This document shows positions 1-24,666 of a stretch of 64,000 nt of DNA, in pieces. Origin of the DNA: Pterois miles (Eukaryota > Chordata > Actinopteri > Perciformes > Scorpaenidae); contig CAMQGK010000604.1 in the NCBI GenBank assembly GCA_947000775.1, positions 7,742,501 through 7,806,500 on the forward strand. The letters run 5' to 3'. A program made the translations under genes and the position numbers. Every line of letters begins with the position of its first letter. Within the stretch, counting starts at the first letter, position 1. The notes below the pieces were generated by a model, which saw nothing but the letters and a program-made list of their open reading frames with translations, ran no database searches and was not told the DNA's origin.

Positions 1-1589
1 AGTTGTTAATCACAGCTGAGCACCGATTTCCTTTTACTGTTCCACTTGGTTTACAATCTTGCATGTCTACCACCATCAATAAAAAGGTATCAAGCCTTAA
101 CACAGGCACATAAAAGCTTTTTGAGTTCAAAGATGACGTAACACACAACTGCCAGAGGATCTGAGCAAAGTACACAACATGTCAAAAGAGGGCTCCAGCT
201 ATTTTTGACAGTCAATTTCTCATGTGACTAAGACATCTGCAGCTAGATAAACGGGGTTGTAGAATACAAACAATGACCAGGTTCTTGTTAAATGGTTGTC
301 AGTGAGGTGAGTCTCTGTACCTCAAATCAAAATCAAGTTCATAGTGTTTTGGGAGACATTAAATTTGATGTTAGCTATCATCAATGGCTATAAAACAGTC
401 AAAATTGATAGGTGAGATAATAGTAGATGCAACATATAAAGCTGGTGTCTGAGACCTTGTTGTTCAATTCCCTCAAAGCCTTTGACACATAATGGCACCA
501 AGGGACAAACACTAGAATGTTATGAGACACATACTGTAGTTTATTTTTACCAAATTAATGACTTCACTAAACTGTTATTATAGTATAGAGTTCAGAGAGT
601 TGAAACTCATGAAAAAAGTGAGGAACATCAAGGAAACAGGATATGGGAGATCATCTCATGTGCCAAACTATTGCACACAAACATCTGGGTTTAGACAAAA
701 GAGATCAAGAGGAAAAGTATTTGACATTAAAATATTTTTTTATCTGCACTGGCAACTGGTATGACTTTTTCTGGAATATAAAGCAGCACAGATATAGCCC
801 TATATTATTCCTAATATCTATAAACCCTGTGTTGTAATGGTTAAGTAATGACATATTTATGGTACAATGATTTTATGGCTGCAAAACATTTCTTGAAATG
901 AATGATGGGTAGCCAGAAAAATAATTACCTCTAAGCACAACTTTTGCTACATTTCAGGTAACAAAGAACGTGGGTGCACTTGGATAAAAGGCCATTTCCT
1001 GTGTACAACTTACAACAAGATATACATACAAACTAAAACCTATAGAAATCAATCAATTAAGCAGATTGGTGATAAAACTGTGACATATTTATGGCAGGCA
1101 AAGACGCATCAACGTCCTCTCTTAGTTATTATACACTAACTCGATGTCTCCTTCTAGTGAGTCTGGTTTTATGGGTCTCTGGGTTATCAGGCTTTCGTGC
1201 TGTAGGAAACACACATTTCATCAGAAAACATGTCATTGTTTAATGTACAATACAACATGTAAAAACAGTACAATGCTTTCCATGATGTATTTCACACCTT
1301 TAAATGTAGTGGTCCTTATTTAAAAGTCGTGTTAATTATTACTAAAATATAAACATATATTATGATGACATTAGTTAAAACATCTTATTTGTGACATAAA
1401 GAACTTTGAACTAATTTCAACATTATATTGTTAGTGTCAGTATAATTTCCATTTCCTTATGTGCTTGTCAGATAAACTATCAAGAAATCCACCTAAAAAT
1501 AAGCAACCAGGAATGTAACGGTATGCGATTTTCATGGTACAATAACCTTTGATGAACATATCACACCATATTACACTATTATTTTTTGA

Positions 1590-1620
1590 GTAGTAGTAGT
1601 AGTAGCAGAAGTAGTAGTAT
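1590..1620. repeat. (AGT)n microsatellite
   Basis: About ten AGT units with two interruptions. Confidence 0.9.
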
Positions 1621-1884
1621 AATTATTGTTAAGCTATTAAATGTTTAAGTCAAGTTATAATGACCCTTAAAGGAATGAGAAAAGCATTATAAACCTGATA
1701 AAATATAGCACATAACTACATTATATAACTACAGCATGTTAGTTTATGTGTTAGCAGCACTACAGCATGTAATTAACAACTAAATGAAAAATAACATTAA
1801 AATTATGTCCTATTGTTCTTAACAATTAACATGTACTGCAGAGGTGTGACAGCACAACCAGACTGTTCCTGTCTGTACTTTTGT

Positions 1885-1935
1885 CGCACGCACACACGCA
1901 CGCACACACGCACGCACACACACAAACAAACAAAC
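1885..1935. repeat. Imperfect CA-rich microsatellite
   Basis: CGCACACACG-type units followed by CAAACAAACAAACA. Confidence 0.9.
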
Positions 1936-4003
1936 AGCAGGTTTTTTTAAACACTGTACACGGTACACTGTACAGCTAAAACTCAAAGACTTATTACTAT
2001 AATGCCATAAAACTTTAGATCATGAAGTAAACTGAAATTACCAATTTGTAGCAAAACTCCAAAACATTTTCCTAATTGAAGGAAAGGACAAGAAGGACAA
2101 TTATGTTATCTTGTCACTGGGACTGGGAGCATTTTTCACACCGTGTGCTCCTCTTTTTGACGGCATGGTGGCATTGTAACTTGAGGAGGCAGCTCTGCCC
2201 AAGAGGTCCCATTAAAATAATCTGCTATTTTGCAAAGGATGAGGAGAGGTGACAGGGTTCAGAGTACAAAGGCGCCCCCTCACTTCTCTGAAACAGTGGT
2301 CGGGATGCATGAATAGGGTCATCAGTGTGGCCAGTGGATGTCACACAGACAGCTATTGTCTCCTACTGCGACTGTCCGTGGGTGCTTCTCTCACTTTTCC
2401 TGAGATTATCTATAGATCCCATCCTATCTAAAAAGAATCACGGTGAATGGAGCATGTTCTACCAGTTCACTAAAGAAGATCAAACTCCAGGTGTAAGGAA
2501 AGATTTGTACAAACCCTCTGGTAGTAACAGCAGTTTCCACGTCCAGGCTGACATGGCTGCAAGGGTTTAGGACTACAGTAATTGGTCTAAACCTGTACGG
2601 TGGTAGAGTATAGCTGATAGAGTGTTGTTATAGGATTAAGTTTGAGAAGATAAAGCAGGGACAGTACTACAGGATAAGCTAATTATACATAAAGGAGGCC
2701 TTGTGTGCATTGGTGGTAAATCTTGAATTGTGAACAGTAGTGGGCAAATCTGAATATCAAAAAAAAAAAAAGTTGTGAAAGAAAACAGAGCTGGTCAGAG
2801 GATCTATCTCTTGAATCAACCATGTGTGTCTTTGTAGTATCAGTGTGTTAGTGAGAATAGCTGTGATTGTGGAAAAGGCAATGAGGTCAGACCCAGATGT
2901 GCATTCATTGGGGATGACAGATCTCTCAGTGATTAGACTGGGGGCAACTGATCTCACAAGCCTCTGTTTGTGGAAGCACTTACTCTCACACCAGTTGCTT
3001 TCAAGCACTAACAGACAGTGTCTGTTTCTGTACTGAAAGCCAGATGGCATGTGTACAAAGTAGAGCATATGTATAAAAGCTTTTCACATTAATGATGACA
3101 GAACTGAAGACATCACTAAATTACACGTTTAGATGGAGGTTATGTGACATATTTGACCTGAGAAGCACCCATGTTGTCACCCTGAAAACACCATCGTTCC
3201 GTATGCCAGCTAAGGTTAATATGAGGCACTGGCAATGCGCCTTGGGACACAAACCCCAACCAAACTAAACTAAACTATCTGCATTGCAAACCGCGTCAGA
3301 AGAATGCCATACATGCAGAAGAACCAGCTATTCCTCTACTGACGATCCACGAAACCTCTCCGCCGCTCCTGACAACAACACCGCTCTCATGCACACATTC
3401 CTGCCCGATTGAAACCTTTCAGTCAACTCAACATCTCTCCAAATCGTGACCAAACAACGCATTTACTAAAATACTGCTAGCTGTAAACGTCACCTGTCGC
3501 TCTGCTTAAAATGACAAGCGCAGTCAAATGACAGCTGAGATGTTTAGCTAGCTTTAACGCTAGCTAGCCAAGCTTGACAGAACGCCGTCTTTCTGACTTT
3601 ATCGACCAAAACTGTCGTGGAAATTAAAATAAACGATTTTATAAAATGACCGAAAACGCATGAAGTCTGACAGAAGACGGTAAACGCATTAACGCCACCC
3701 GTTATCTTGTGTAATGAGCTGCGGTTACCGTTAGCTAGCTCTTTTAACGTTAGCTTACTAGCTAGCCAACTGTTTACACTGATTGTGCGGTTTGTATGGC
3801 TAATGACCCACATAGCTTATTAAAGTCAGCACTAAACAACGCTGCCAATTACAATTTTATGAGGGAATATCGGCTTTTTGAACAACGTTAACAATGGAGT
3901 GACGTTGGGCCTCGCTAGCATAAACTAACGTTGTTCCCCTTCGAGCTAAATCTTTAGCCAGACCCCAAACAAAAAAAACAGATCATTTTAAAATAAACTG
4001 TAC

Positions 4004-4024
4004 CTTATTGTCACTAGCGTCCAT
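4004..4024 (-). CDS. secisbp2l: First coding exon of a probable secisbp2l gene (MDASDNK)
   Basis: Read on the minus strand, an ATG in good context (GACATGG) opens seven codons, MDASDNK, followed directly by a splice donor (AAG then GTACAG). The exon ends in phase 0. The identification rests on position: in mammals SECISBP2L lies beside COPS2 on the same strand, and its protein also starts with a short MD-rich peptide before the conserved VKLSAE-type segment. SECISBP2L is a relative of the SECIS-binding protein of selenoprotein synthesis and carries an L7Ae-type RNA-binding domain. None of that domain lies in this window, so the gene runs off the left edge and the sequence below 4004 should be intron 1. 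The exon itself is too short to identify by homology. Confidence 0.55.
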
Positions 4025-4360
4025 GTCAGTCACCGACACCGCGACAGACAGTCATTGACCAAAATGTGGACGTCAGGATGCGTGCCTTTTTAATTTCTTC
4101 ATTGTGAATAATAATAATCACTGAAGGCTTTAAGAGACTCACACCCAGTTCCTACTGACCGCTAACTGCACCCCACCGCCGACGACTGCTGCTGCTGCTG
4201 CTGCTGCGTCAGCGGGCTTCGCTCTCCACTGACTAGCTCGGAGCTCAGGGCTCGCTGGGCTGCGAGTGAGCTAACTGCTGTCGGTGTGGAAATGGTAGTC
4301 ACCTGGAACGGAAGCCGTCGAGGCTCAAAAAACTTTGACTGGCTGGGAAATGTAGTCTTG
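4025..4360 (-). promoter_or_regulatory. CpG-rich promoter and 5'UTR of the probable secisbp2l gene
   Basis: This block is richer in GC and CpG than its surroundings and lies just upstream of the seven-codon exon. On the minus strand the word ACTACATTTCCCAGCC (4341-4356) resembles the ZNF143 site of housekeeping promoters. An ETS-like CGGAAG lies on the plus strand near 4310. Seven CTG units (4186-4206) are followed by a CRE-like TGCGTCAG. No TATA box was seen, so dispersed initiation around 4200-4330 is likely. The start point is inferred. Confidence 0.55.
4186..4206. repeat. (CTG)7 trinucleotide repeat; CAG in the minus-strand transcript
   Basis: Seven perfect CTG units lie within the presumed 5'UTR or core promoter of the minus-strand gene starting near 4024, and read as (CAG)7 in that transcript. 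The tract is outside the coding region. Confidence 0.8.
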
Positions 4361-4436
4361 AGAGCGCTGGCACAATTTCAAAGAATGATTAAAACCAAAA
4401 AAATCTTCATGTCTCATTTATGACAGTTAAAAACAT

Positions 4437-4862
4437 TTTATTTGACTCGTACTCCCCAGTCACAGAGTTAAAACTGTAGTTCCTTTTAGTGCTGAGAGAA
4501 ATCTGTTTATTACCAACAGGCAACAGTATACATTAAAATACTGTGTACACGATTTCATACACATTTGAACTTTTTTTTTTTTTTTAGACAACTGAAGCGT
4601 TTGTGTTGAACATGGTAGAATCTGCCAATCAGGAACATGAAAATAAGTGCCAGTGATTTCCTCTCATCATGACAAAACAACACTTTGAACACGCTCTTGG
4701 GGTTCCTGGAGTCTTCTTGAAATTGGTGGCATTCTCAAAACCTGTGCTGTGTATCTTGTCTCGGAGGATTTACTTGAAGAAGCACAGTAGCATACTTTAT
4801 GGATGTATTCAAACATGCCATTTTTCCTTGTCTCTTGATATTTTTTTTTTTTTTACATGCCA
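4437..4862 (-). other. cops2: cops2 3'UTR with two candidate poly(A) signals
   Basis: Downstream of the cops2 stop, the minus strand has AATAAA at 4511-4506 and again at 4442-4437. Using the first would give a 3'UTR of roughly 370 nt. Both lie only 100-300 bp from the promoter of the next minus-strand gene, so the two transcription units are packed closely in tandem. Which signal is used cannot be decided from sequence. Confidence 0.55.
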
Positions 4863-16768
<11,906 letters not shown>

Positions 16769-16960
16769 TTTGATGGTCTTCCTCGCTCTTATTCAGGGAC
16801 AGTCAGTAGCCCGGCCTGTGCTGTGTTTTGCAGCGATGGTGAGGTGGTGAGTGTCAGCCAGGCTGGCAACAAGCAACGGCCCCGTTTCCGTCCATAGATG
16901 GCGCTATTGGATCGCCTCAGATACGCGACTAACGTTACACCGAGAGTACAGCTGCAGCCC
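16769..16960 (-). promoter_or_regulatory. cops2: cops2 promoter / 5'UTR region
   Basis: This GC- and CpG-enriched block lies immediately upstream of the cops2 ATG. A YY1-like TAGATGGCGCTA (16895-16906) and an inverted CCAAT box (ATTGG, 16907-16911) lie 130-145 bp upstream of the ATG. No TATA box was seen. These fit a constitutively expressed gene, but the start site is not determined. Confidence 0.5.
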
Positions 16961-17046
16961 GCTGCATGGTGGAGCACGACATGGCTGTAATTGCATTGAT
17001 TTTTAAGCATTGTACCGTCAAATTAGGCTAAGTATTATTCTTACAT

Positions 17047-17180
17047 CCAGTGGTCGAAAGTAGCTAAATACATTCACTCAAGTACTGCATTTGAGGTCGT
17101 GTACTTCCCACTTGATTTTCACTTTTGTACATTCATCTGATATGTTCAGGGAGTTACTAGATCATTTCAAAATATATATG
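17047..17180 (+). repeat. End fragment of a hAT-like small element upstream of cops2
   Basis: CAGTGGTCGAAAGTAGCTAA followed by ACTCAAGTACTGCA matches the terminal style of the element at 17993-18310. Only one end is clear. Confidence 0.5.
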
Positions 17181-17992
17181 CAAAACATGTTTATAAAAAT
17201 ATCATTCATTGTTATAGATTAAACTATATTATTTATGCACACGCATCTGCGATCAACATTCAATAATATAATATTATCATGATAGCCTATAACACATTTT
17301 TAAATAATAATGTTTAATGGTTAACAAAATGCTTTTGTTTGTTCTCTTTTTTTGAATGCTGGTCTTATTTACTGGATTAATTTTTACATTCTAGCACGGC
17401 TAATTTTGCTTAAAGGATGTGACTATGTGAATACTGTAGCCCTCACAATACAGCTGTGCTATGGGAACACAGTTATCTGTGTTAGTAGTGTCAGGGGTTG
17501 AAACCATGCTCCTATATGTAGAGTTATATACGGTGTAAATACAATTGAAAAAAAAAATGATGTCAAGCTAAAAATATACACATAACAAGTGACTTGACTG
17601 CCAGTCTACCCATCACTGACTTTAGAGTCTTTAGCCATAAAAACTGTCGGGACACTGTCGGCAATGACCAAGCAGAAGTAACCACAGTAATGTACCTAAG
17701 TGCAAGTACTGTAATGTCATATTTATATAAATAAATATTATAACCATAGTTCAGATATAATATATACCGTCACTCTTATTTGTGTAGTTATATACTGTGT
17801 GCATACAGCTGAAAACATTGATGTACTGTAGATATGAAGTAACTACAAGCACAACTTATGCATTCAAGTGCACAAGGTTCCTTTGAACCATTTGGTTCAG
17901 GCAATGAATGAAAGAATTAATAAATAAATAAAAAGATTTTTCTTTTCTCACCAGGTGGAGCACATGTAAATAAGTATATATCAAAAATCCAG

Positions 17993-18310
17993 TGGTAAAG
18001 GAAGTACTCAGATCTCTTAATTAAAAAATCAGCAAAATGTAATTCAACTATTTACATTTTAAATCTTCATTATGGCTGCATGATTGAATGTAGCTGACTT
18101 TAATTACTTCATATACTGGCGTGTATTTTAATCTATAACTAAGTATGTTTTATAAGATTAAGTTTTGCATTAAAATAATCTTTATCTGCGAAGTAACTAT
18201 TATCAGATAAGATAAGTAAAGAGAAGTATTCTCTCTGACATGTAAAGTGGCATACTTTGTAAAGGCACAAGTACTTCAAAATCACTTCTATACAGTACTT
18301 GAGTAAATGT
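17993..18310. mobile_element. hAT-like non-autonomous element, about 320 bp
   Basis: The left part CAGTGGTAAAGGAAGTACTC and right part ACAGTACTTGAGTAAATGTA are approximate inverted repeats around an AT-rich core. No coding sequence. Confidence 0.6.
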
Positions 18311-20659
18311 AGCTTGTTAATTTGCATCGCTGCAAATATCTCATGAATTTCAGTTGTGTGTGTCAGATTTCAGGCAGAACCATGAATCAGGTTCATGTCA
18401 GCAGGATTCCGTGACTGTTCTCTCAACAGTGTTGGCCGACAGACAGAGAGACCGTTGGCAGCGTCACATCCCTCCTCTCTTCACCCCAGGAGTCTTTCCA
18501 CACTGAACCCTGTGAACGATCTTTTTATTGCTGGAGAAATTACGTTCCTGTTCCGAAAATTTACGCAATCAGCTTTTGTGTCAGCGAGTTATGTGTCAGA
18601 AGTTTATTTTAAAAAACTGATGTGTGGGTGAAAAAACTTGAGTCCATCATCCTACGCAGTCAGATTGGTCATAATATTTACAATGCATGAATCACCAACG
18701 TTAAGGAACAGAAATTCAGAGATTTGTTTCTAAACACATTATAAATGCTGGAAAATAGTAACCGAAAACATGCGCGGACTGTGAACATGGATTGGATTGT
18801 GGAGTTAGACCGTGAAACTGTTTGCCTCCAGTTTTGTGTTCAAGGATTTTTTTATTCGGGGCTGAAAGCATGGCTCGATGATGCACTGGAGCCTCCTGAA
18901 CAAACCCCTCCCCTACCACTATATAACAACTACAGCGCATGAGCATCAGTGCACTCTCCTGCTCCATCGTGAAGTACTGCGTTCACTACAACGTACAGTT
19001 GCTAGCTAGTTATACCTTCATGGACACCACCCTGCAAATGCATCTTCCCTGAACGCTAGAATGTGCAGAACAACTCGGTCTCTCATTACAGTGGAGCAAT
19101 CCTTAACATGACCCCACCCGTCTTAAAAAAAGAGAAGCCTAGGGACATGATAAAAACTGTTCCTGCATAGCTAAGTTGGCAGAAAGTCAGTCTCATTATT
19201 GTCGCTGATTTAAGCCCTGCGAAGGACAGAGGCATTTTCAGTCCTTTATCTGTATGATTGTTTTTGTATTTGATTGTACTCCAACTCATGTCCTATGTAT
19301 ATTTATTCTTTTTCTGTAAACTTCTGTGAAAAAAAGAAAATGACAAAGTGTCAGAGTGTGGAGTACCACGGCCACAAATGTCTTAGAGACTAGAGCCACA
19401 AAAGCAAACACTTTGTCCCGGGAAGCGGCTACGCCCCGAGCCTTTCCAAGTCAACCAGTCGTGGCACACTGCCTCCGAGGAAATGCGCCCGGCAGGGGCC
19501 AGTCACAAGGTCCCACTTTGGGCTGCATTCCCAAACAACCTGACTCTGAGAAGAGTCCCTGGCACAACGGGGGGCCATTACCGGCCTGTTCCCAGGCTGA
19601 GCCTTGGCCAGAGGGACTCAGGCCCCCGAGCGAAAACGGGCAAGCAGTCTTCTGTACGCTACATTTCCCCAATCCGCCCGTCTGACGGGATCCAGCTCTA
19701 GGCTTTTCTATCTTCACACGTCACTACAGAGGGAATCCTGACAGGCAACACCTTCGCCACCCTGTGGGCAAGGTTTCAGTGCCTTCAGTGGACACGCCCC
19801 CAGCACCTCAGAGCAGAGAATACTGCTTATTTTTCCAATATTTTTGAAAGCTAATTTTATATACTTGGCGATTTTTTTAATCATTTAAATTTGGCTGGGT
19901 GGTTGGTAACACATTTTTCTGTAGTGTGACAAACCCAGAATGCATTTTTCTTTTTGTTTGACATGGCCTTTAATAGTAGAAGAAAAATGTATTCGCAGAC
20001 TGAGCTATAACTTTAGTAGAGCAATATTACTTGTGTGAGTGTATAAAGTGTCATAGACAGTTCATTTCCCTCAGCCATGTTATCTATCACGAGTGCACTG
20101 ACAGTTATTGCATCTCTTACCGAAAGCCTTACTGTGGCTGTCTACTGTTTTTTACAAAAAAAAAAAAACAAAAAAACAATTTTAATTGCTCTGCATTGCC
20201 ACTGGGATGGTGACCGGTGTGTGTAGTGACATGATACTATATAGTATGTGCACACCCATTTGTTGCAAGCACAAGATGCAGCAATGGTGCGTGTGTCGAG
20301 TCTGTCAGCATTTCATTAATTGCATTGGGGTTTACCTCAACACAAAGACTTAACGAATGAGCAGCGCCTCTCTACTGGAATCAACAACGCCGGAAAAGCT
20401 GTGGGTCCGAGACAAAAGACACATGGGTGCTAATACACCCTGATTTGTCATCACGACTCCCACTCAACCTCCTCAATTATACGGCATTAGGCTTCTTCAC
20501 ATACCTGAAAAGCTCTATTATAGCCACAGACTGACTAATCTATCAACACATCAACAATCTCTAAAGAAGTAATTTCCCAGCTGTGGTGGGATGATACTGC
20601 AGTACTTGAAGAGAAAAGGAGAACCCTCCCTGTCCTAGCTTATTACAAATCTATCTCAG
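18311..20659. other. Intergenic, no gene seen; GC-rich island at about 19410-19810
   Basis: Mostly AT-rich. The 19410-19810 block is clearly higher in GC and stays open on both strands (frames of 70-110 codons), but the translations show no domain or coding pattern I recognise. Confidence 0.4.
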
Positions 20660-21540
20660 GAATCAGGGGTGGAAGTAATTAATTAAATTTTCTCACGTTA
20701 CTGTAATTAAGTCTTTGTTTGTCACTGTCAGTATTTTGTCAAGCCTGTAATTTTACGCTTACTTTAACAGGTCATTTCAGAGAACGCGTTCCTATTGGCT
20801 GTGCTCCAGCTGGTGGGCGGTGCTTGGTATATCCTCAACAGATCTCAACATGGCTTACAAACTTTCTCATTTTACAGCTAAAGAGTAACTATGAGATGTT
20901 TCTGAAAACATTTGAGGGGAGAAATAGTCATTACAGTAACAGAATATTGATTCATATCTGATCAGCGCTTGACCGTTTGACTGGGGTTTGCGAGTGATTG
21001 ACAGCTGCTCAGAGACGGCAGGCTCCAGCTCAGCTCTGATTGGTTGTTTTCCTCCAATCTATGAAATCTTGCAGATACCATTAGGAACACCAGAGGAAAC
21101 AATCATTTTTGCTCTATTCTCACCCTCTATTACACTATGTAATATACTTTATTACTTTAAAATCATAATTCACAACTAAATAGGCCCACAATTTGAATTA
21201 TTTATACCCAAATATTGGTCTGCATTTTCATGCAGCCAATAAGTCTATCTAGTCGCGAACAAACAGGCAAATGAATACTATCACATACCGACAAAGACTG
21301 AATTCAATTGTATCATGTTGAAAGTAGATGTTTTCTATATCGATCTCCACTTTCAATTGAATGCCTGCTATTAATAATGCATTAAACATTTAAAGTAAAG
21401 TAAATACTTTAGGTAGGTTTTGAGAAAAATACTTTTTACTACTTTTACTGAAGTACTGTTTAAACACCAGAAGTGTTATTTGTAGTTGAGTAATATTTCA
21501 GTGAACAGTACTTCCAATTGAGTACTGCTTCTCAGTAGTG
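20660..21540. mobile_element. Degenerate hAT-like element carrying the second fold-back copy
   Basis: The left end CAGGGGTGGAAGTAATTAAT and right end AGTACTTCCAATTGAGTACT are loosely inverted. The fold-back copy at 20755-21115 lies between them, which suggests one element inserted into the other. Confidence 0.4.
20755..21115. mobile_element. Second copy of the fold-back element, left arm deleted
   Basis: This matches 5240-5290 and then jumps directly to the centre (GGTGGGCGGTGCTTGG) and right arm of the 5.2-kb copy. The inner left arm is absent, so it can no longer form the long hairpin. Confidence 0.75.
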
Positions 21541-22030
21541 ATACACTGATCTGACTTTTTCAGTCCTGGTACCATTACCTGGCCTTTGGGTATCAGACTA
21601 CCGATGTGATACCTGTGTTTAATTAACAAGCTGAATGCCTCACTGTGTAGAAGTGACTGGGATCATTATTTTATGTGTGAGGAAACATTAGACTTGACTT
21701 AAGCATTGCTTTCCTAACTTTGTAAAACAAAATATGACTTATAAATAGATTAGAATAGATAAATAATAAAGAACAAATAGATTGGTCTTTATTATTAAAA
21801 TAATAAAAGGTATACCAGGAACTTGGTGAAAAATAAACAGGAATTACAGTTCAAGTGTAAAACCTTTTTAATGTAGCAACAAATTGGTAAAAACTTAAAC
21901 AGGAATTAAATATATTAACACAGAACTTAATTGAATTGATCAGCCCCAGTTACCGAGACCCGATCCAGCTATTTGAGTCATTATCGCCCTGATATCCAAT
22001 CCAGTATCGGTATTAGTGCATCTTTAATTT
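21530..22030. mobile_element. hAT-like non-autonomous element, about 500 bp
   Basis: The left AGTGATACACTGATCTGA and right CGGTATTAGTGCATCTTT are approximate inverted repeats of the GATGCACTGAT type. The interior is AT-rich with no open frame. Confidence 0.5.
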
Positions 22031-22617
22031 TCAGTACTCTTTCCACCTCTGTCAGGCACAAACTTAGCACAAAAGACTTTTATTTATCAGACTGAGTCAG
22101 CGGGATGGTGTGATAAACACAAGTTCATCGTGTTTAACCTTGCCATGTAAACCTACTAACCTTCTTTTAGAGATCCAAAGGTGTGACATTAAGCCTTATA
22201 AACACCTCCAAGCAGCCCTTCTCCTTTCAGATAATCTTTGATGATTAATTTGATATAATTAGTACGCTGATATTATTCCCACGGCATCAATGTATACATT
22301 GTGTTTTATAAGCCGTTTAATTTTTGGTTGCCAAAAATTGTTTTATGCCGAACCTAATAACCTTAATAGAGTTAATATAATCTCATTTCTGACAGTTCTT
22401 TAAACACGAGACGAGCCTCTTTAATACGTTTCCAGCCTGGCATCTGGCAGCAGAGCCTGTGTACCTCTCAGCAGGCTGCCTGCTTGTATACTCAAATACA
22501 CATATGACTCTCACCACTAAAGTGCTAACACAAGGGTGCTTACGGTACCCTTGTTGTACTGCTGCCAACTCCTTTGTAGATCATTACTCATACATGCACA
22601 CACGCACAGTCACACAC

Positions 22618-22727
<110 letters not shown>

Positions 22728-23339
22728 TCTAATATACACACCTGCTTAATCATATGTGCCTGTGCATGCACATACTGTTAAATGCCCTGACAGTCTTGTT
22801 GCCAACCTCATACAACCTAGCCTTAGGTCATCATAGCTGCTCTCACTTCTCGACTTATGCAAGATGCGTGACTAGCCTGTTTGTTTTTCTCTCTTTCTTT
22901 TTTTTTGTTGCTGTTTTCATTTTTACAAGGTATGTAGAAGCGTGTCTCAATTTTATGCAACAACTTCCATCAAGTGGGGCTGTTATTACAGATGAAATCC
23001 AACTTTCAAGAGCTGAAACAGCCACTGCAGCCAAGTCCACACGCTCCCCCTCTGTATCTCACGCTAGCATGCTGTGGTATGTGTGTGGTATATGCTTTGA
23101 GTGGGGTATGTGGGTTGCAGTTTGAAGTTATTGGGGTAGAGTTTATGTATATTAGAAATGTACGGAGGTTAGAAAAATACTATCCAGTGAACACTTTCAT
23201 GATTTTAGACAAAATTAAGTTTGACATGAGTGATCTGGGCTGAGCTCATCTGGTGGTTTGGGTTTGGGTTTGACTCATGTGACTTGCCAATTTGAGATCA
23301 ACTTGCATCGTGACAGAATAAGAATGAAAAACCCCAAAT

Positions 23340-23520
23340 GAATATTTCGACATTTTGGGAAAAATATGAATTCACTTTCTTGCCAAGAGTTAGATGAGAA
23401 AATTGATAGTATTAAAGCTAACAGCCGGTTAGCTTAGCTTAGCATAAAGACTGGAAACAGGGGGAAACAGCTAGCCTGGAACTGTGCAAAGGTAACATCC
23501 CTCTATCAGCAAAGCTCATT
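23340..23520 (+). repeat. Dispersed teleost repeat (GCATAAAGACTGGAAACAGG type)
   Basis: TTAGCTTAGCATAAAGACTG followed by GAAACAGCTAGCCTGG is a word string I recognise as highly repeated in fish genomes. Class not assigned. Confidence 0.55.
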
Positions 23521-24666
23521 AATTAACATTTTATATTGTGTTTGTTTAATTCATGCAAAAATTGTGGCAAAAAAAAGTGTAAAATTAACTCAGTTTTACA
23601 GGGGAGTTATGTGCTGGACAATTTCTTGGTCGGGTGCAGTAACCAAGCCCCTAAACAGAACGTCAAGCTTTGAAGCAAATTTTTGTAACGGCCAAATGGT
23701 TGAATTACAACTTCAGTGTCACTTGATACCATTGGGCCCAAAAAGACATTTTCCCATGGACTTACATTGGGAAAGAGATTTAAATCAGCAGATAATAATC
23801 AACATCCCAGTATGAACTCTTGTGTAACCCTTATTTAACTCATTAGGCCCTAAAGGTTGTAAAATGCACTAATAGCTGAATCTAGAGTTGTTTTCCTTCC
23901 TCCGTTCATGTCAAAGAGCCCAAGACCGAGGGCTGGACCAAGGCTGGGAGGGTTAAAGGAAACGCTACTGCATCGGTACTGCGTGCCCAATCAATGAAGA
24001 AGATCACACATTTTATCACTTAGCAGTCAAGCCATTTTGGCTTCATGTGCCACTGAGCAACTCTCATATGAATGGACAGGGCCTGCCTCCAATGCTGTAT
24101 CCAGTTCTCTTTATCCATGTCATGGCAGTAACTGTGACAACAAGACTTCATGAAGTTACCACAAATAAGCGTGTTTCTTACTATATTGAACTACTCCATA
24201 CATATCTGTGGTTTCTGTCAAGAAAAAGCCCTGAATTTTTTTGATTTGCAGAGCGAATCTCCCGACACACTTATTTGCTGGAGTACAAGGGAAGAGTTTA
24301 TTGTTGTGTCATGACTGCAAACATGTCACAAAGTCCAGCCAGTCAAAGCTCTCCCTGCAGCACAGAGCACCAGAATATCCCACCCAGGCTCGCTGATGTG
24401 CCGACAATGGGATGGCAGGCTAACAGCTCTAAGCTGCCCTGTTTTATTATTCTCATCTGCAGAGCAGAATAAAAACAGATGTGGCACAAAGGTGAGTCCA
24501 GTTTTTAGGCCAGGTCCAGGATGCAGAGTGCAGGATGGGACTGAAATACCCTCTCCTTTCTCCTCCTCCTCCTCTATTGCTTCATGTCCTGTCCCTCTTG
24601 CCTTCCTCTCGTTCCTCTGAGTTCGGTTTAGGAAATCAAACCAGCAGACGGGGTATATTTAGATGC

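Larger units (their letters stand above)
1..4003 (-). other. Presumed secisbp2l intron 1; no exon seen
   Basis: Apart from two microsatellites this is AT-rich DNA without recognisable coding or transposon sequence up to about 3500. From 3540 to 3960 it is dense in GCTAGC, TTAGC and AACGTTAGC words. Calling it intron depends on the exon 1 assignment at 4004-4024. Confidence 0.45.

Noticed and set aside
19356..19717. Overlapping 70-109-codon frames on both strands
   Set aside because: Explained by high GC and few stops; no start context, splice structure or domain supports a gene.
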